DNA from: Aporhodopirellula aestuarii
Lineage (GTDB): Bacteria > Planctomycetota > Planctomycetia > Pirellulales > Pirellulaceae
Length of the DNA: 64,000 bases
NCBI RefSeq assembly: GCF_023701485.1
Contig: NZ_JAMQBK010000042.1
Location: 26,866 to 90,865, forward strand
Direction of reading: 5' to 3'
In this document: piece after piece, positions 19,360 to 29,850 of the stretch
Layout of the letters: each line of letters opens with the position of its first letter
Numbering within the stretch: position 1 is the first letter of the stretch
Notes under the pieces: model-generated
The model's input: only the letters and a program-made list of their open reading frames with translations
Told to the model about the DNA's origin: nothing
Databases searched by the model: none
Program-made: the position numbers and the translations under genes

Positions 19360-19398
19360 CCACCGTCGCCAGACGGTGGGCCACGTTCTGGCGAACGT
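19360..19398 (+). repeat. Double-hairpin intergenic element after the metal ABC operon
   Basis: CCACCGTC (19360-19367) and GACGGTGG (19372-19379) close a GCCA loop. ACGTTC (19383-19388) and GAACGT (19393-19398) close a TGGC loop. There is no T-tract. It may work as a transcript end or belong to a dispersed repeat family. The remainder of 19340-19754 shows no gene I can support apart from the leader hairpin listed next. Confidence 0.5.
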
Positions 19399-19703
19399 AG
19401 CTACTTTGCATGAGCAGCGTTCTTTTTCAGAGATCCTCTGCCCTGTGGTGTAATTGACGGCAGAGTGTTGTCAGACGGATCTCTTTGAGATGTTCGCGTT
19501 GTCAATGCGATTGCACTCTCGACATGCCGTTTCGCCGTGGCGGAATTCGGAAAAGCGTCGTAAGTCGTTCATTGGTAACGTCTTAGCGGTCGAGGTTCCC
19601 TTTTCTCGCACCTCTCTGGCACGACGCTCGCATTAAGAGGCATTGTTTGCCGACGACGAAGAAGGCGACCTCTCAACACGGAAGTGTGCTTCTCTCTACC
19701 CTG

Positions 19704-19733
19704 CCGGTGCTTTCGATTTGCGAAAGGCACCGG
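19704..19733 (+). promoter_or_regulatory. Leader hairpin before the secreted unknown gene
   Basis: CCGGTGC (19704-19710) pairs with GCACCGG (19727-19733), and TTTCG (19711-19715) pairs with CGAAA (19721-19725), leaving one bulged G and a 5-nt loop. It ends 21 nt before the ATG at 19755, so it could affect translation or mRNA stability. Confidence 0.45.
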
Positions 19734-19754
19734 GGCAATGAAAGTTCTTAGAAT

Positions 19755-20567
19755 ATGAAACGTTTAATCGGTTCGGTTGTCGCCGCGTTCATTGTGATCG
19801 TGATCGCCGCCACTCACGCAGATGCTCAGTACTACGGTTCTGCCTCTTCGCTGCATCAGTCCAACCGCGTGCCCAGCCAATACGATCAAAGGTACTCGTC
19901 ATCGTTCGGGCAACCGACAGCTCACTCGCTGTACCAAGCCGCTGAGCAATATCATCACTCGGTTGATCACTTTCTCGAGGAAGCGAACCGGTTGCGAGGG
20001 GTTGATCCGTTTGTTTTGAGATTAATCGATCGGCTCGCGGATCAATCGGCGAATGTTGAAAGGGCAGCTCAACGCGCCAACGATGTCTCAAGGTTGTCCT
20101 ATGAGTTCAACGAAGTCCAGTCTTTACACTCGGCGGTTGAGTCGGCCGTATTTGGCAATCGGCGATCGAATGTTCAGGCGGCGTTGGGCGATTGTTGGAA
20201 CGAAACCGAGTTCGCTTTTGCGGCACTGGCGAGAGAGATGCAACGCATCCCAGTTCCACGTTACGGTTCCGCCTATGGAGCCGGTTCCGGGTACGGTTCG
20301 TTGCCGGGATATGATCATGGTCATTCGATCAATCGAAATCCGCTGATCGACTCACGCAGTCGCGGCTACGACTCGCGATACCCGGCGATTGCGCGACACG
20401 ATGTCGGGCTGCCGTATGGACCCTCCTCACGCGGTGGCAATACGTTGAGCAGGGCGGTGCCTTCTCATCCGGTCTCGCCTCCGATTGCGGCGGCACCACG
20501 TTACCGGACGGGTTCAGGCTCGGCGATCATCGGCGGGCTGCTGTCGCGGTTGGTGCGAGGAATCTAA
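19755..20567 (+). CDS. Secreted protein of unknown function
   Basis: The 270-residue product begins with a clear Sec signal peptide (MKRLIGSVVAAFIVIVIAAT, cleavage likely after ADA at ~25). The mature part has a helical central region (residues ~55-160; 'LYQAAEQYHHSVDHFLEEANRLRG', split here only by turns) that may form a small helical bundle. It then has a Gly/Tyr/Ser/Arg-rich low-complexity tail. I recognise no family. Genes of this make-up are common as envelope proteins in planctomycetes. It converges on the amidohydrolase gene with only 26 nt between the stops. Confidence 0.75.
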   Translation: MKRLIGSVVAAFIVIVIAATHADAQYYGSASSLHQSNRVPSQYDQRYSSSFGQPTAHSLYQAAEQYHHSVDHFLEEANRLRGVDPFVLRLIDRLADQSANVERAAQRANDVSRLSYEFNEVQSLHSAVESAVFGNRRSNVQAALGDCWNETEFAFAALAREMQRIPVPRYGSAYGAGSGYGSLPGYDHGHSINRNPLIDSRSRGYDSRYPAIARHDVGLPYGPSSRGGNTLSRAVPSHPVSPPIAAAPRYRTGSGSAIIGGLLSRLVRGI

Positions 20568-20593
20568 ATCCTCGCTAACAAAACGCTGCGTGC

Positions 20594-21427
20594 TTACGCG
20601 AGTCGATAGGCACGCGTGGCGTTTCCGGCAAAGAAGTTTTCTTGCTCGTCGTTGCTCAGCGGGGCGGCGAGTTCACGCACCGTGTCGAGCCACCGGGTGT
20701 ACTCGGTAGCGAGCAGGCACACCGGCCAATCGCTGCCATACATCAGGCGATCGGTCCCGAAAGCTTCGAGGGCGACGTCCCAATATGGACGAAGCGTCTC
20801 GATCGACCAACTGGGATCGCGAACTTCGGTCGCCACACCCGAAAATTTGCAACTGACATGATCGCGGCGGGCGAGTTCGCAGAAGTCGCGCCGCCAGGTC
20901 TCGTCGAAGTTGGCCGACTCGATGGCGGGCTTCGCGATGTGGTCGAGCACCATCGGGATGTCCGGGTGCCGGTCGGCGAAATCGATTGCCGCGGGCAATT
21001 GTTTGGGGAAGACGAGCAGGTCGTAGACGAGATCGCGTCCGGCCAAATTTCGCATGCCGGCGTTGAAATCGGTGCCATCGAGGAATCGGTCGTCGGGTTC
21101 GTCCTGGACGACGTGCCGAAATCCTTTGAGCAAGCCGTTATCAGCGAATTCATCGATCGCCGACGCCACATCCGGTTCGGCAAACGGCACCCAGCCGATG
21201 ACGCCACGGATGAGCGGTTCGGTGGCCGCGATTTTCAATAAATCCCGTGTTTCCGCAACGATTTGCCGAGCCTGGATGCTGACAAACCCGTCTATATCGT
21301 TACTTCCAGCTATTTCTCTCAGTTGGGGGGCGAGGAAGTCCTGCTTCAAGACGCTCATCTCGTCATTGATCCACCCGTATTCTGCCGGATCATATTTCCA
21401 TAGATGGTGGTGGGAATCGATCAGCAT
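20594..21427 (-). CDS. Amidohydrolase family 2 (fuconolactonase-like TIM-barrel hydrolase)
   Basis: A metal-dependent hydrolase of the COG3618 group, 277 residues, probably cytoplasmic. The first-strand 'DSHHHLWKY' gives the HxH metal ligands, 'VLDHIAKP' a middle-barrel His, and 'LMYGSDWPV' the catalytic Asp. Relatives open sugar lactones such as L-fucono-1,5-lactone, or hydrolyse 2-pyrone-4,6-dicarboxylate. The substrate here cannot be decided, and there are no sugar-catabolism neighbours. It is divergent from metH across 156 nt, in which I could not match a cobalamin or SAM riboswitch. Confidence 0.85.
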   Translation of the reverse strand: MLIDSHHHLWKYDPAEYGWINDEMSVLKQDFLAPQLREIAGSNDIDGFVSIQARQIVAETRDLLKIAATEPLIRGVIGWVPFAEPDVASAIDEFADNGLLKGFRHVVQDEPDDRFLDGTDFNAGMRNLAGRDLVYDLLVFPKQLPAAIDFADRHPDIPMVLDHIAKPAIESANFDETWRRDFCELARRDHVSCKFSGVATEVRDPSWSIETLRPYWDVALEAFGTDRLMYGSDWPVCLLATEYTRWLDTVRELAAPLSNDEQENFFAGNATRAYRLA

Positions 21428-21583
21428 CGCCGGAAAACCTCTGTGTTGGGTTGTTCAATTGTTAATGGGGAATGATGATAGCGGTTCAAAAGACCTCTCA
21501 CCAAGTAGGCCGGTCTCCACCCGGTCGCTGGTAGTCGAACTCCCCACTATTTTCTTCTTTTAACGGCCCCTCCGTAATAAGAC

Positions 21584-24500
21584 ATGTTGCTATCTTCCTC
21601 GACCGACCAACAGATTGCCGAACTGATTCGTGAACGCGTGTTGCTGCTCGACGGTGCCATGGGGACCATGATTCAGCGGCTGAAACTCGATGAAGCTGGC
21701 GTGCGGGGCGAGCGATTTGCCGATCATCACAAAGATCTCAAGAACTTTTCCGATATCCTCTGTCTGACTCACCCCGACAAGATCACCGCGATTCACTCTG
21801 CCTATTTCGAAGCGGGCAGCGATATCGTTGAAACGAACTCGTTTGGGGCCTCGCCGGTCGGAATGATCGAGTTTGATCTACCGCTCGAACTCGTCGATGA
21901 GATCAACCACGCCGCGGTGGCGTGTGCCCGTCGGGCGGCCGAAGAGTGGTCCGACCGGACGCCGGATAAGCCACGCTTCGTTGCCGGGTCGATTGGCCCG
22001 ACGACGAAACAACTCGCGATCAGCACGCAGGACGATCCGGCTCACCGTGACACCACGTTCACCGAAATGGCCGATAGCTATTACGCCCAAGTGAAATCGT
22101 TGGTCGAGGCGGGCGTTGACATCTTGCTGCCCGAAACCGCGATCGACACGTTGAACCTGAAGTCGTGTTTGTTTGCGATCCAGCGATTCTTCAATGAGGG
22201 CGGACGCCGCGTTCCGGTGATGGTCAGCGGTACGTTTGCCGATGGCGGACGAACGTTCGTCAGTGCACAGAGCGTCGAAGCGTTCTGGACTTCGATCAAT
22301 CACTTTCCCGTGCTCTCGGTCGGCATGAACTGCGCTCTCGGCCCAGACATCATGCGTCCTCACATCGAGGAATTGTCTCACGTCGCAGGCGTCCCGATCA
22401 GTTGCCACCCCAACGCCGGGTTGCCCAATGACATGGGTGAGTTCGACCTCGGTCCAAAGATCATGGCGGAGAAGGTCGGCGAATGGGTCGACAACGGATG
22501 GCTGAACATTCTCGGCGGTTGCTGCGGAACGACGCCCGATCACATCCGCGCGATGGCCGAACGGACCAAGGGAGCCAAACCCAAGCAAGAGACCCCCGGT
22601 CCCGTCTACACACGATTGTCGGGCCAATTGCCGATGGTGATGCGGCCGGAGATTCCGTTCACGATGATCGGCGAACGTACCAACGTGACCGGCAGTCGTA
22701 AATTCGCACGCTTGATCCGCGACGAGAAATATGAGGAAGCGGTCGAAGTTGCGCGCGAGCAAGTCGAAAACGGTGCGACGATCATCGACGTCAACTTTGA
22801 CGACGCATTGCTAGACGGTGCCGAAGCGATGACGCGGTTCCTGCGGTTGATCTCCAGCGACGATGTCGTGGCGGCGGTGCCTGTGATGATCGACAGCAGC
22901 AAGTGGGAAGTGCTCGAAGCGGGGCTTTGCAACGTGCAAGGCAAAGCGATCGTGAACTCGATCTCGCTTAAAGACGGCGAAGAAGAATTCCTGCGTCGTG
23001 CCCGCTTGGTGCGCCAATACGGAGCTGCCGCAGTCGTGATGGCGTTTGACGAAGAGGGCCAAGCCGCGGATGAAGACAATAAAGTCCGAATCTGCAAACG
23101 GGCTTATGACTTGCTCGTCAATCAAGCCGGCTTTCCCCCCGAAGACATCATCTTCGACCCAAACATCTTGACCGTCGCGACGGGCATGGATGAACACAAC
23201 AACTACGCGATCGACTTCGTCAACGCGGTCGCCCGGATCAAGAAAGAATGCCCGGGTGCGAAGACGAGTGGCGGGGTCAGCAATATCAGTTTTAGTTTCC
23301 GCGGTAACGATCCGGTTCGCGAAGCGATCCACAGTGCGTTTCTGTACCGCGCCGTCGCGGCAGGTTTGGACATGGGGATTGTCAACGCGGGACAGCTCGA
23401 AGTTTACGAAGAGATTCCCAAAGATCTGCTAAATCACGTCGAAGACGTTTTGTGGAACCGGCGTCCCGACGCGACGGATCGGATGTTGGAATTCGCCGAA
23501 ACCGTCAAAGGTAGCGGCAAGAAGAAAACCGGCGAGGATCTCACTTGGCGTGAAGGCACCATTGCTGAGCGGATGAAGCACGCGTTGATCAAAGGGATCG
23601 ACAAGTACATTGTCGAGGACACCGAAGAGGCACGCCAGCACTACGACCGTTGTCTGCACGTCATCGAAGGTCCGTTAATGGACGGCATGAGCGTGGTCGG
23701 TGACTTGTTCGGCCAAGGCAAAATGTTCTTGCCGCAGGTCGTCAAATCGGCTCGCGTGATGAAGAAGGCGGTCGCCTATCTCGAACCCTTCATGGAAGAG
23801 GAAAAGATCGCTGACGGCACTCAAGACCAATCCGCCCGCGGGAAATTCCTGATCGCAACCGTAAAGGGTGACGTTCACGATATCGGTAAAAACATTGTCG
23901 GTGTGGTGTTGCAGTGCAACAACTACGAAGTCATCGACATGGGCGTGATGGTCGCGGCTGAAAAAATTCTCGACGAAGCAATCAAACAGAATGTCGACAT
24001 GATCGGCCTCAGCGGTCTGATCACACCGAGCCTCGACGAAATGGTTCACGTCGCACGCGAGATGAAACGGCGAGGAATCACGTTGCCGTTGTTGGTTGGC
24101 GGTGCGACGACCAGTGCCAAGCACACCGCGGTCCGTATCGCGCCGGTGATCGAGTCTCCCGTGATTCATGTTCTTGACGCGAGTCGAAGCGTCGGTGTGG
24201 TAGAGAAACTGCTCAGCCGTGATTCGCGTGACGCGTTCTTGGAAGCGAATGTGAACGAGCAGGCTAAACTCGCGGCAAGCTATCGTGACCGTCAACAGAA
24301 ACTCGTTCCCTACTCCGACGCATTTGCCAATCGTTACCAAACGGATTGGGCATCGGTGCGAATCGACAAACCAGAGTTCACGGGCACGAAAGTGTTGAAA
24401 GACATCGATCTTTCGGAGATCCGTGACTACATCGATTGGTCGCCGTTTTTCATGACGTGGGAACTGAAAGGGAAGTACCCCAAAATTTTCAAAGACCCGG

Positions 24501-25285
24501 TCGTGGGTGAGCAAGCCAAAGAGTTGTACGAGAACGCCAACGCGATGCTCGACCGTGTCCTCGCCGATCATTCTTTAACGGCCAACGCTGTGTATGGGTT
24601 TTTTCCTGCCGCCTCGGATGGCGATGACATCATCGTCTACACCGACGAATCTCGCACGACGGAGAAAACTCGCTTCCATTGCTTGCGTCAGCAATGGGAA
24701 CGCAAGGGGCAAAAGGATTACCGGTCACTCGCCGATTACATCGCTCCGGTCGATAGCGGTCGGGAAGATTACATTGGCGGATTCGTCGTCACGGCGGGGA
24801 TCGGTGCCGAGGCCCTCGCGGCGAAGTTCCGTGCCGAACACGATGACTACAACGCGATCATGGTATCGGCCGTCGCCGACCGATGTGCCGAAGCACTCGC
24901 TGAATGGTTGCACCGTCGGGCGAGAATCGAATGGGGTTATGGTTCCGAAGAAAGCTTGACCCGTGAAGAACTGATCGCCGAAGCCTATCGTGGGATTCGT
25001 CCGGCGGCGGGCTATCCGGCCTGTCCCGACCACACCGAAAAGCGGACGTTGTTCGACCTGCTCGATGCGGAAAAGACGACTGGTGTCGAGTTAACCGAAA
25101 GCTTCGCGATGACACCAGGTGCCGCGGTCAGTGGTTTGTATTTCGCTCATCCCGAGTCACGGTACTTCTCGGTCGACCGAGTGACGAAAGACCAGATCAA
25201 GTCTTATGCGTCACGCAAAGGATGGGCGATTCGAGACGTCGAGCGTTGGCTTTCGCCAAACCTCGCGTACGAACCGGACGCGTAA
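21584..25285 (+). CDS. metH: Cobalamin-dependent methionine synthase
   Basis: Transfers the methyl group of 5-methyltetrahydrofolate to homocysteine via methylcobalamin. The 1233-residue, four-module protein is full length. The homocysteine domain starts '[20 protein letters not shown]' and has the zinc cysteines in 'GMNCALG' and '[12 protein letters not shown]'. The folate domain has '[13 protein letters not shown]' and '[11 protein letters not shown]'. The cobalamin domain carries the ligand motif '[10 protein letters not shown]' and '[12 protein letters not shown]'. The C-terminal SAM-binding reactivation domain has '[16 protein letters not shown]'. The reactivation domain implies repair by a flavodoxin-type reductase, not seen here. 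A strong palindrome lies 31 nt after the stop. Confidence 0.97.
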   Translation: MLLSSSTDQQIAELIRERVLLLDGAMGTMIQRLKLDEAGVRGERFADHHKDLKNFSDILCLTHPDKITAIHSAYFEAGSDIVETNSFGASPVGMIEFDLPLELVDEINHAAVACARRAAEEWSDRTPDKPRFVAGSIGPTTKQLAISTQDDPAHRDTTFTEMADSYYAQVKSLVEAGVDILLPETAIDTLNLKSCLFAIQRFFNEGGRRVPVMVSGTFADGGRTFVSAQSVEAFWTSINHFPVLSVGMNCALGPDIMRPHIEELSHVAGVPISCHPNAGLPNDMGEFDLGPKIMAEKVGEWVDNGWLNILGGCCGTTPDHIRAMAERTKGAKPKQETPGPVYTRLSGQLPMVMRPEIPFTMIGERTNVTGSRKFARLIRDEKYEEAVEVAREQVENGATIIDVNFDDALLDGAEAMTRFLRLISSDDVVAAVPVMIDSSKWEVLEAGLCNVQGKAIVNSISLKDGEEEFLRRARLVRQYGAAAVVMAFDEEGQAADEDNKVRICKRAYDLLVNQAGFPPEDIIFDPNILTVATGMDEHNNYAIDFVNAVARIKKECPGAKTSGGVSNISFSFRGNDPVREAIHSAFLYRAVAAGLDMGIVNAGQLEVYEEIPKDLLNHVEDVLWNRRPDATDRMLEFAETVKGSGKKKTGEDLTWREGTIAERMKHALIKGIDKYIVEDTEEARQHYDRCLHVIEGPLMDGMSVVGDLFGQGKMFLPQVVKSARVMKKAVAYLEPFMEEEKIADGTQDQSARGKFLIATVKGDVHDIGKNIVGVVLQCNNYEVIDMGVMVAAEKILDEAIKQNVDMIGLSGLITPSLDEMVHVAREMKRRGITLPLLVGGATTSAKHTAVRIAPVIESPVIHVLDASRSVGVVEKLLSRDSRDAFLEANVNEQAKLAASYRDRQQKLVPYSDAFANRYQTDWASVRIDKPEFTGTKVLKDIDLSEIRDYIDWSPFFMTWELKGKYPKIFKDPVVGEQAKELYENANAMLDRVLADHSLTANAVYGFFPAASDGDDIIVYTDESRTTEKTRFHCLRQQWERKGQKDYRSLADYIAPVDSGREDYIGGFVVTAGIGAEALAAKFRAEHDDYNAIMVSAVADRCAEALAEWLHRRARIEWGYGSEESLTREELIAEAYRGIRPAAGYPACPDHTEKRTLFDLLDAEKTTGVELTESFAMTPGAAVSGLYFAHPESRYFSVDRVTKDQIKSYASRKGWAIRDVERWLSPNLAYEPDA

Positions 25286-25316
25286 CGTGCGGGCAGCGGC
25301 CCGGCTTTAAGTTTGG

Positions 25317-25342
25317 TGCGACGGACGTGGACGTCCGTCGCA
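25317..25342 (+). repeat. Perfect 12-bp-arm palindrome after metH
   Basis: TGCGACGGACGT (25317-25328) and ACGTCCGTCGCA (25331-25342) are perfect inverted arms with only GG between. There is no T-run, so a classic terminator is not obvious. It opens a 270-nt cluster of palindromes. Confidence 0.7.
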
Positions 25343-25381
25343 CGCTTAACGTCAGCCTCGGACAGGCCGTGAAGTAATGAG

Positions 25382-25444
25382 TGTGGCCGTTCGCTCCGCG
25401 AACGAGCGTTCCCGCAAGCTTCGTTTGCGGAGCAAACGGCCACA
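25382..25444 (+). repeat. Long hairpin, module A of a dispersed repeat
   Basis: Arms 25382-25404 and 25422-25444 are 23 nt each and differ at two positions, around a 17-nt loop. The outer ends read TGTGGCCGTT and AACGGCCACA. The left arm and loop recur in inverted orientation at 31340-31382. Confidence 0.7.
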
Positions 25445-25456
25445 TTGCTTCGCCTC

Positions 25457-25586
25457 GAGACGTCGATTTAATTACTGCAGAAGTTCAAAAGTAGCGTAAC
25501 AGCACAAGCCGTCCGGTAACGCGGGACCGGACGGCTCTCGCCATTCCGCTACTTTTGAAATCCTGCAGTTGTACAATCGATGTCCC
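25457..25586 (+). repeat. MITE-like palindromic element, module B of the dispersed repeat
   Basis: Imperfect 40-nt inverted arms (25457-25496 and 25547-25586, about 80 per cent matching by eye) enclose an inner perfect hairpin: AGCCGTCCGGT (25507-25517) and ACCGGACGGCT (25526-25536). No coding capacity. The left half recurs inverted at 31249-31330. No target-site duplication was evident. Confidence 0.65.
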
Positions 25587-25621
25587 GAGAGGTGGACCTA
25601 CGTGTTGACACTCCGTGATGT

Positions 25622-26953
25622 TTAGACCCCGGTTAGGACACCGTCGCCGCAGAAGTCGGGGTTGCCGAAGGATGCTTGTGGGAACCCCATTCGTTCGGCG
25701 ATCGTCATCAGGAACCGGTTGTGAGGTGTCCGTTTGAAATCGATCGCTCGGTTTCCTTGGATGCCGAGTCCGCCGCCGACCAAGACAAACGGGATGTTGT
25801 CTCGGGTGTGTGAGTTGCCTTTGCCGAGTTCGTTCGTCCAGATGATGGTGGTGTGATCGAGCATCGATCCTTCGCCACCCGGTTCAGGCGTGTCGCTCAA
25901 ACGTTGGGCTAGCATCGCGACTTGTTCGCAATACCATGTGTTGATCTGAATCAACTGTTCGTACGACTTCTCGTTGCTGTCGGGTTCGTGCGAGATCGCG
26001 TGGTGCCCTTCGTTGATGTCGAGCCAACGCATCTTCGCACCGCCAACGCTGTTGGTGATTTGGAACGTGGCGATGCGGGCGAAGTCGGCGGCAAACGAGT
26101 TGACCAGCAACTCGATTTGCATCCGCGTGATCTCGGGCATGTTGTCGTTTTGGTCTTCGACATTGGGGGGCAGTTCAGGAACGGCATGACCAATCTGTGT
26201 CGTCTGTGCAGCTAGCTCAACTTTGAGATCTTTTTCGACTTTGCGAACGAGGGCTTGGTGTTGCTCGAGCAGTCTGCGGTCTTCCACGCTGACCATCTTT
26301 TCGAGTTTGCGGAAGTCATCGGTCAAGTCATCCAGAACGCTGGCGAGCAGTTCCCGGTTCTTGGCTTGCCCGTAAAGTTTGTCGAACATTTTGTAAGGGT
26401 CGTCGATCGGCGCGACCGGTTGGTTCGGTCCGCTGTAGGACATCCGCGTCCACGTGTCGGCGCGGTCGGGGACCATGACGCCAAACTCGAGCGAACCGAA
26501 TCGGGTTCGCGTTTTGGCATCGGCTTGCAATTGGTTCTTAAGGAATTGATCGATGCTGATCCCTTGTGACCATCCCGCCGGCGTATCGCTGCCGCCTTGG
26601 ATGTCACCGGGGAAGAGTTCGACGCCGGTGAGCAAGCAACCGATACCTCGCATGTGCCCGTCACCGTCACCTTTGATCTGATTGCAAAGGCCGTGCATGG
26701 TGACGGTTTGGTCACGAAACGGTTCGAGCGGTTTGAGAATTCGCTTGAATTCGATCGCGGCCTCATTCTCCTTTTTGCCTACCGTCGGCCAGAAATGATC
26801 CGGGATGACGCCGTTGGGGCTGAACACAATCACCAAACGTTTGCGGTTGGTCGACTCAGCACCGAGAGCGAGGCTCGGCAGGTTCATCGCAAAATGAGCC
26901 GCTGCGGCGCTGATACCGGTTTGCTTTAGGAAGCGACGCCGTGATTGACGCAT
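25622..26953 (-). CDS. DUF1552 protein, Tat-exported
   Basis: A 443-residue planctomycete-typical protein of unknown biochemical role. The N-terminus is a twin-arginine signal ([20 protein letters not shown]), so it is exported folded. The body has the DUF1552 landmarks '[13 protein letters not shown]', '[14 protein letters not shown]', 'SIDQFL', and the ending '[18 protein letters not shown]'. It pairs almost always with a DUF1592-type cytochrome, as here, where it lies 113 nt downstream. The ATG at 26953 places the RRRFLK motif at the N-terminus; the frame continues upstream without support. Periplasmic degradation or redox chemistry of complex substrates has been suggested for such pairs, unproven. 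Confidence 0.9.
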   Translation of the reverse strand: MRQSRRRFLKQTGISAAAAHFAMNLPSLALGAESTNRKRLVIVFSPNGVIPDHFWPTVGKKENEAAIEFKRILKPLEPFRDQTVTMHGLCNQIKGDGDGHMRGIGCLLTGVELFPGDIQGGSDTPAGWSQGISIDQFLKNQLQADAKTRTRFGSLEFGVMVPDRADTWTRMSYSGPNQPVAPIDDPYKMFDKLYGQAKNRELLASVLDDLTDDFRKLEKMVSVEDRRLLEQHQALVRKVEKDLKVELAAQTTQIGHAVPELPPNVEDQNDNMPEITRMQIELLVNSFAADFARIATFQITNSVGGAKMRWLDINEGHHAISHEPDSNEKSYEQLIQINTWYCEQVAMLAQRLSDTPEPGGEGSMLDHTTIIWTNELGKGNSHTRDNIPFVLVGGGLGIQGNRAIDFKRTPHNRFLMTIAERMGFPQASFGNPDFCGDGVLTGV

Positions 26954-27066
26954 AGCAATCTTCGAATGGGAGTGAAGGACTTCGTAACGATTCGGCAGAG
27001 CGGTGTGCCCTGTGTGTTCAAGGCGTGGCACGAGTGAGGACAGTTTGCCCCGTGCGTTTGTCTCTC

Positions 27067-29421
27067 TCAATCTTCTGAACAAATCATGGCAACTTCAACA
27101 AGAAGTTTGCGGATATTGAAATTTGATTCGCGAAATTTCCGTGTGAGTTGGTCGAGTCGATCGGGACCATAGGCAGCGATCGGCTGCTTGACGAAGTACT
27201 GAAAGACTCGCGACACGAACGCGGTTTGCGCGTCAGGACTGGAGGCAACGTAATCGCCCAAATCCCGAGCGTTGCCGAACTGAATATCTTCGTCGTCTCG
27301 TGTTGTGTATCCGCCCGAGGCATCGATCGGTTTGCTGTTTTCGGTCTTTCGGTAACGACCGACGGCATCAAAATGTTCGAGTGCGAATCCGAGTGGATTG
27401 ATCTTTGCGTGACAAATCTGGCAACTCGCGGGACTGGTTTGCAATTCGACGCGTTGACGCGTTGTCAAATCGGGATGCAAGTCAGGGCTCAGCGGCGCGA
27501 AGGCGGAATTGGGAGGTCGCAACGTTCGCCCCATCACGTGTCGGATTAAGAACACGCCGCGGTGAATCGGTGACGTCGTTTGATGATGGGCAAATTTTGC
27601 CATCACGAGTGGATGCGTCAGAACGCCGACATGTGTCTGGCGATCGCGGACGGACGCACGAAAGCGATCGACCTGGGGGCTCGCTTCATCTTCAGACGGT
27701 TTCCATGCGTCGCCATAAAACTCAGTCAAACGCGGTGACGTGATCGTCCAGTCGGCAGCCATCAATTCTCGGTAGTCACTCGCTTCGCTCCACACGACCG
27801 AGTCGATGAACAGATCTAGCGATTGACGCAGGTCACTGACGACGGATGCATCGAAACCGGCAAACCGTTCTTCGTCTTTGCGAAGATCATCCGTCGGTGT
27901 CACTTCAAGCCAATGATGAAACATCTCGCGGACTTTGGCACGCGTGCGAGCGTCATCAACGAGTTGGATGGCAGTGCGACGTCGTTGGTCGGCGTTCTCA
28001 AGTTCGTTCTTGTTGATCTTGTCAACCAACCATCGATCACCCGGCAATGAATCATGCAATGCGAGCGAGAGTTGAACACCCGCCCGCCAGGAACGTGTGC
28101 GGTCACGATCAATTGACGGGTAAAGGAAGCGAGGGGATTTGATCGTCAACAGGATTGCATGACGGATGCGGTCCGCTTCGACTTCGTTCTCTTTCAAGAC
28201 GATGTCGACGATTCGGTTGGCATCGGATTGTTTTGGCGGCGACCGATGAGCCACTTCGATTAGCTGCGTCAGAAACTCGCGGAGTAGCTCGTCGCGAGAG
28301 AGCTTGCTCTTTTTGTTTTGCTTTCGGTAGTCGGGCCACGCTTCGTCAATCACGCGATCGGCGAATTCGAGTGCTGCCGACGTGACGGCGTCGTCCCACG
28401 TGGGATCGACTGAGATGCCTCGTTGGAATCCGTAGGTGCGATCATCGGGAGGCATTTGCGTCGACAGTCGCAGTGTTGGTGGCACCCAACCGGGAACGAG
28501 ATAACGCGACGGAATGATTTCCTCGACACCTCCGGGGGGAACCCACGACAGCGAGATGCTCGACGGGGGCGTTGCGCCTTTGCGTTTGCGTTGGTTCAGA
28601 TTGATCGTGATCAGATAGGTGCGGCCACCGGTGAGGTACAACGAGCGGCGGAACTCATTGCGTCCTTCCGATTGGACGTGATTGTCGATCAGCTTGTAGG
28701 AATCGTGAGCGAATGTGCATTCGAACGACGTCGTGCTGCGGACAACGATTTCATAGCGACCGGTTTGTTCGACCCGAATGCCGCCACTCCAGAGAGTATG
28801 GAAGTTCGTGCCGTCGATTCCGGCGTCGCTTCCGTCAACATTCTTGGGACCGTCGACGCCAAAATCAAAATCGATCTGCGGGTCGGTGCGAGTGATCTTG
28901 CGATCCCTGTCGTCCCATTTCGTCCCGGTGTAATACTTTGCTTCCATCCCATTTTCGGTTTGTCGCGCGTTCCATTCGTCACGTCGGATTTGGGAGAAGA
29001 CGCCGTACAAGTTCGAGAGGCTTTGGCGTAGCTGGTCGCCGGTCAAACGTTGCAACGCTAACCGCGGAGGGCGGTTACGCAGCTGTGCGGCTTCGCTGTA
29101 GAACTGATGGTGGATATAAGTGGCGACGGCCTTGGCGTCATCACCGACGCACTGATCCGGATCCTCTTCAGGCATCGTGTCGGAAATGAGTTCGGCAAGT
29201 TCACCGATCGAGGCGTCGCCGGTCAACGGATCCGGATAGTTTTCTTCGGTGCCTTCGCCATTGTTTCCATGACAGCTCGAACATTGGCCGGCAAAGATTG
29301 AGGCTCCCAGCTTGACTTGATCGTCCGATGGATCGTCGATTGCGGATGCCGGGCTCGCCGCGGTCAACGACCACGCGACCGAGATGACAAAGAGCGTCAG
29401 TGCGAGGGAGGACTGATTCAT
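27067..29421 (-). CDS. Planctomycete cytochrome-type protein (DUF1587/1595/1592/1588/1585)
   Basis: A secreted 784-residue multidomain protein. After a signal peptide (~residues 1-27) comes a cytochrome c domain with heme motif CSSCH (~48-52). DUF1587 ('[20 protein letters not shown]') and a PA14/carbohydrate-binding-like insert follow (~215-310). Then come DUF1595, DUF1592 ('[10 protein letters not shown]'), DUF1588 ('[19 protein letters not shown]', with a second CxxCH in '[13 protein letters not shown]') and DUF1585 at the C-terminus. The partner DUF1552 gene follows in the same direction. The two heme motifs indicate periplasmic electron transfer; the substrate is unknown. Confidence 0.92.
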   Translation of the reverse strand: MNQSSLALTLFVISVAWSLTAASPASAIDDPSDDQVKLGASIFAGQCSSCHGNNGEGTEENYPDPLTGDASIGELAELISDTMPEEDPDQCVGDDAKAVATYIHHQFYSEAAQLRNRPPRLALQRLTGDQLRQSLSNLYGVFSQIRRDEWNARQTENGMEAKYYTGTKWDDRDRKITRTDPQIDFDFGVDGPKNVDGSDAGIDGTNFHTLWSGGIRVEQTGRYEIVVRSTTSFECTFAHDSYKLIDNHVQSEGRNEFRRSLYLTGGRTYLITINLNQRKRKGATPPSSISLSWVPPGGVEEIIPSRYLVPGWVPPTLRLSTQMPPDDRTYGFQRGISVDPTWDDAVTSAALEFADRVIDEAWPDYRKQNKKSKLSRDELLREFLTQLIEVAHRSPPKQSDANRIVDIVLKENEVEADRIRHAILLTIKSPRFLYPSIDRDRTRSWRAGVQLSLALHDSLPGDRWLVDKINKNELENADQRRRTAIQLVDDARTRAKVREMFHHWLEVTPTDDLRKDEERFAGFDASVVSDLRQSLDLFIDSVVWSEASDYRELMAADWTITSPRLTEFYGDAWKPSEDEASPQVDRFRASVRDRQTHVGVLTHPLVMAKFAHHQTTSPIHRGVFLIRHVMGRTLRPPNSAFAPLSPDLHPDLTTRQRVELQTSPASCQICHAKINPLGFALEHFDAVGRYRKTENSKPIDASGGYTTRDDEDIQFGNARDLGDYVASSPDAQTAFVSRVFQYFVKQPIAAYGPDRLDQLTRKFRESNFNIRKLLVEVAMICSED

Positions 29422-29718
29422 GCTGTGTCGCAGACGGGGCGAACGTTGTCAGAACGTTGCCGCGGACTTTGATGGTGGGAGGGGGAGTTGCGACTTGGAA
29501 GGCAGGGGCGGAATCGGGAATGATGCCCGATTGCGAATTGGCACAACACCAGGTGGGTACGGTTGATTGTACGCTGGGTGCGTCAAAAAGCCAGTCCCTA
29601 GGGCGTCTTATCGAACTTTGCTCACGGTCAGTTTCGCCCTCCAGAGTGATCTCGCGTGTCTGGCACGGGACCGGAAATCGGCGGAAAAATTCACGTCAGG
29701 ACGGTAATTATTCCGATT

Positions 29719-29733
29719 GATACAATCTGTATC
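29719..29733 (+). promoter_or_regulatory. Dyad GATACA-N3-TGTATC upstream of the DUF1207 gene
   Basis: A perfect 6-bp dyad with a 3-nt spacer in the 429-nt region between the divergent DUF1592 and DUF1207 genes. It could be a regulator site. The remainder of 29422-29850 shows no gene and no clear promoter. Confidence 0.3.
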
Positions 29734-29850
29734 TTCGTCAGAGAACGGTAAAGCGTCAGGGCGATTGCTATCTGCGTGGCACCTCATTTCACTTGGCACG
29801 TCGCGCTTCGTGCAGCGTGTGAACCTAAAAAAACCGGAAGGTTCGTTGCA

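Noticed and set aside
19454-19636. 60-codon frame in the gap before the secreted unknown gene
   Set aside because: Short, no ribosome site, no domain, basic/Ser-rich random composition.
19738-19758. Six-codon frame (MKVLRI) overlapping the ATG at 19755, as a leader peptide
   Set aside because: Too short to support without comparison; no good ribosome site and no attenuation-type codons.
21428-21583. Cobalamin or SAM riboswitch before metH
   Set aside because: I looked for the conserved cores of cobalamin, SAM-I, SAM-II and SAH elements and found none; only weak GC-rich pairing near 21510-21530.
23675-24571. 298-codon minus-strand frame inside metH (similar ones at 21878-22762, 22811-23332 and 3934-4830)
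   Set aside because: High-GC shadow frames of strongly conserved plus-strand genes; His/Arg/Asp-rich composition and no recognisable family.
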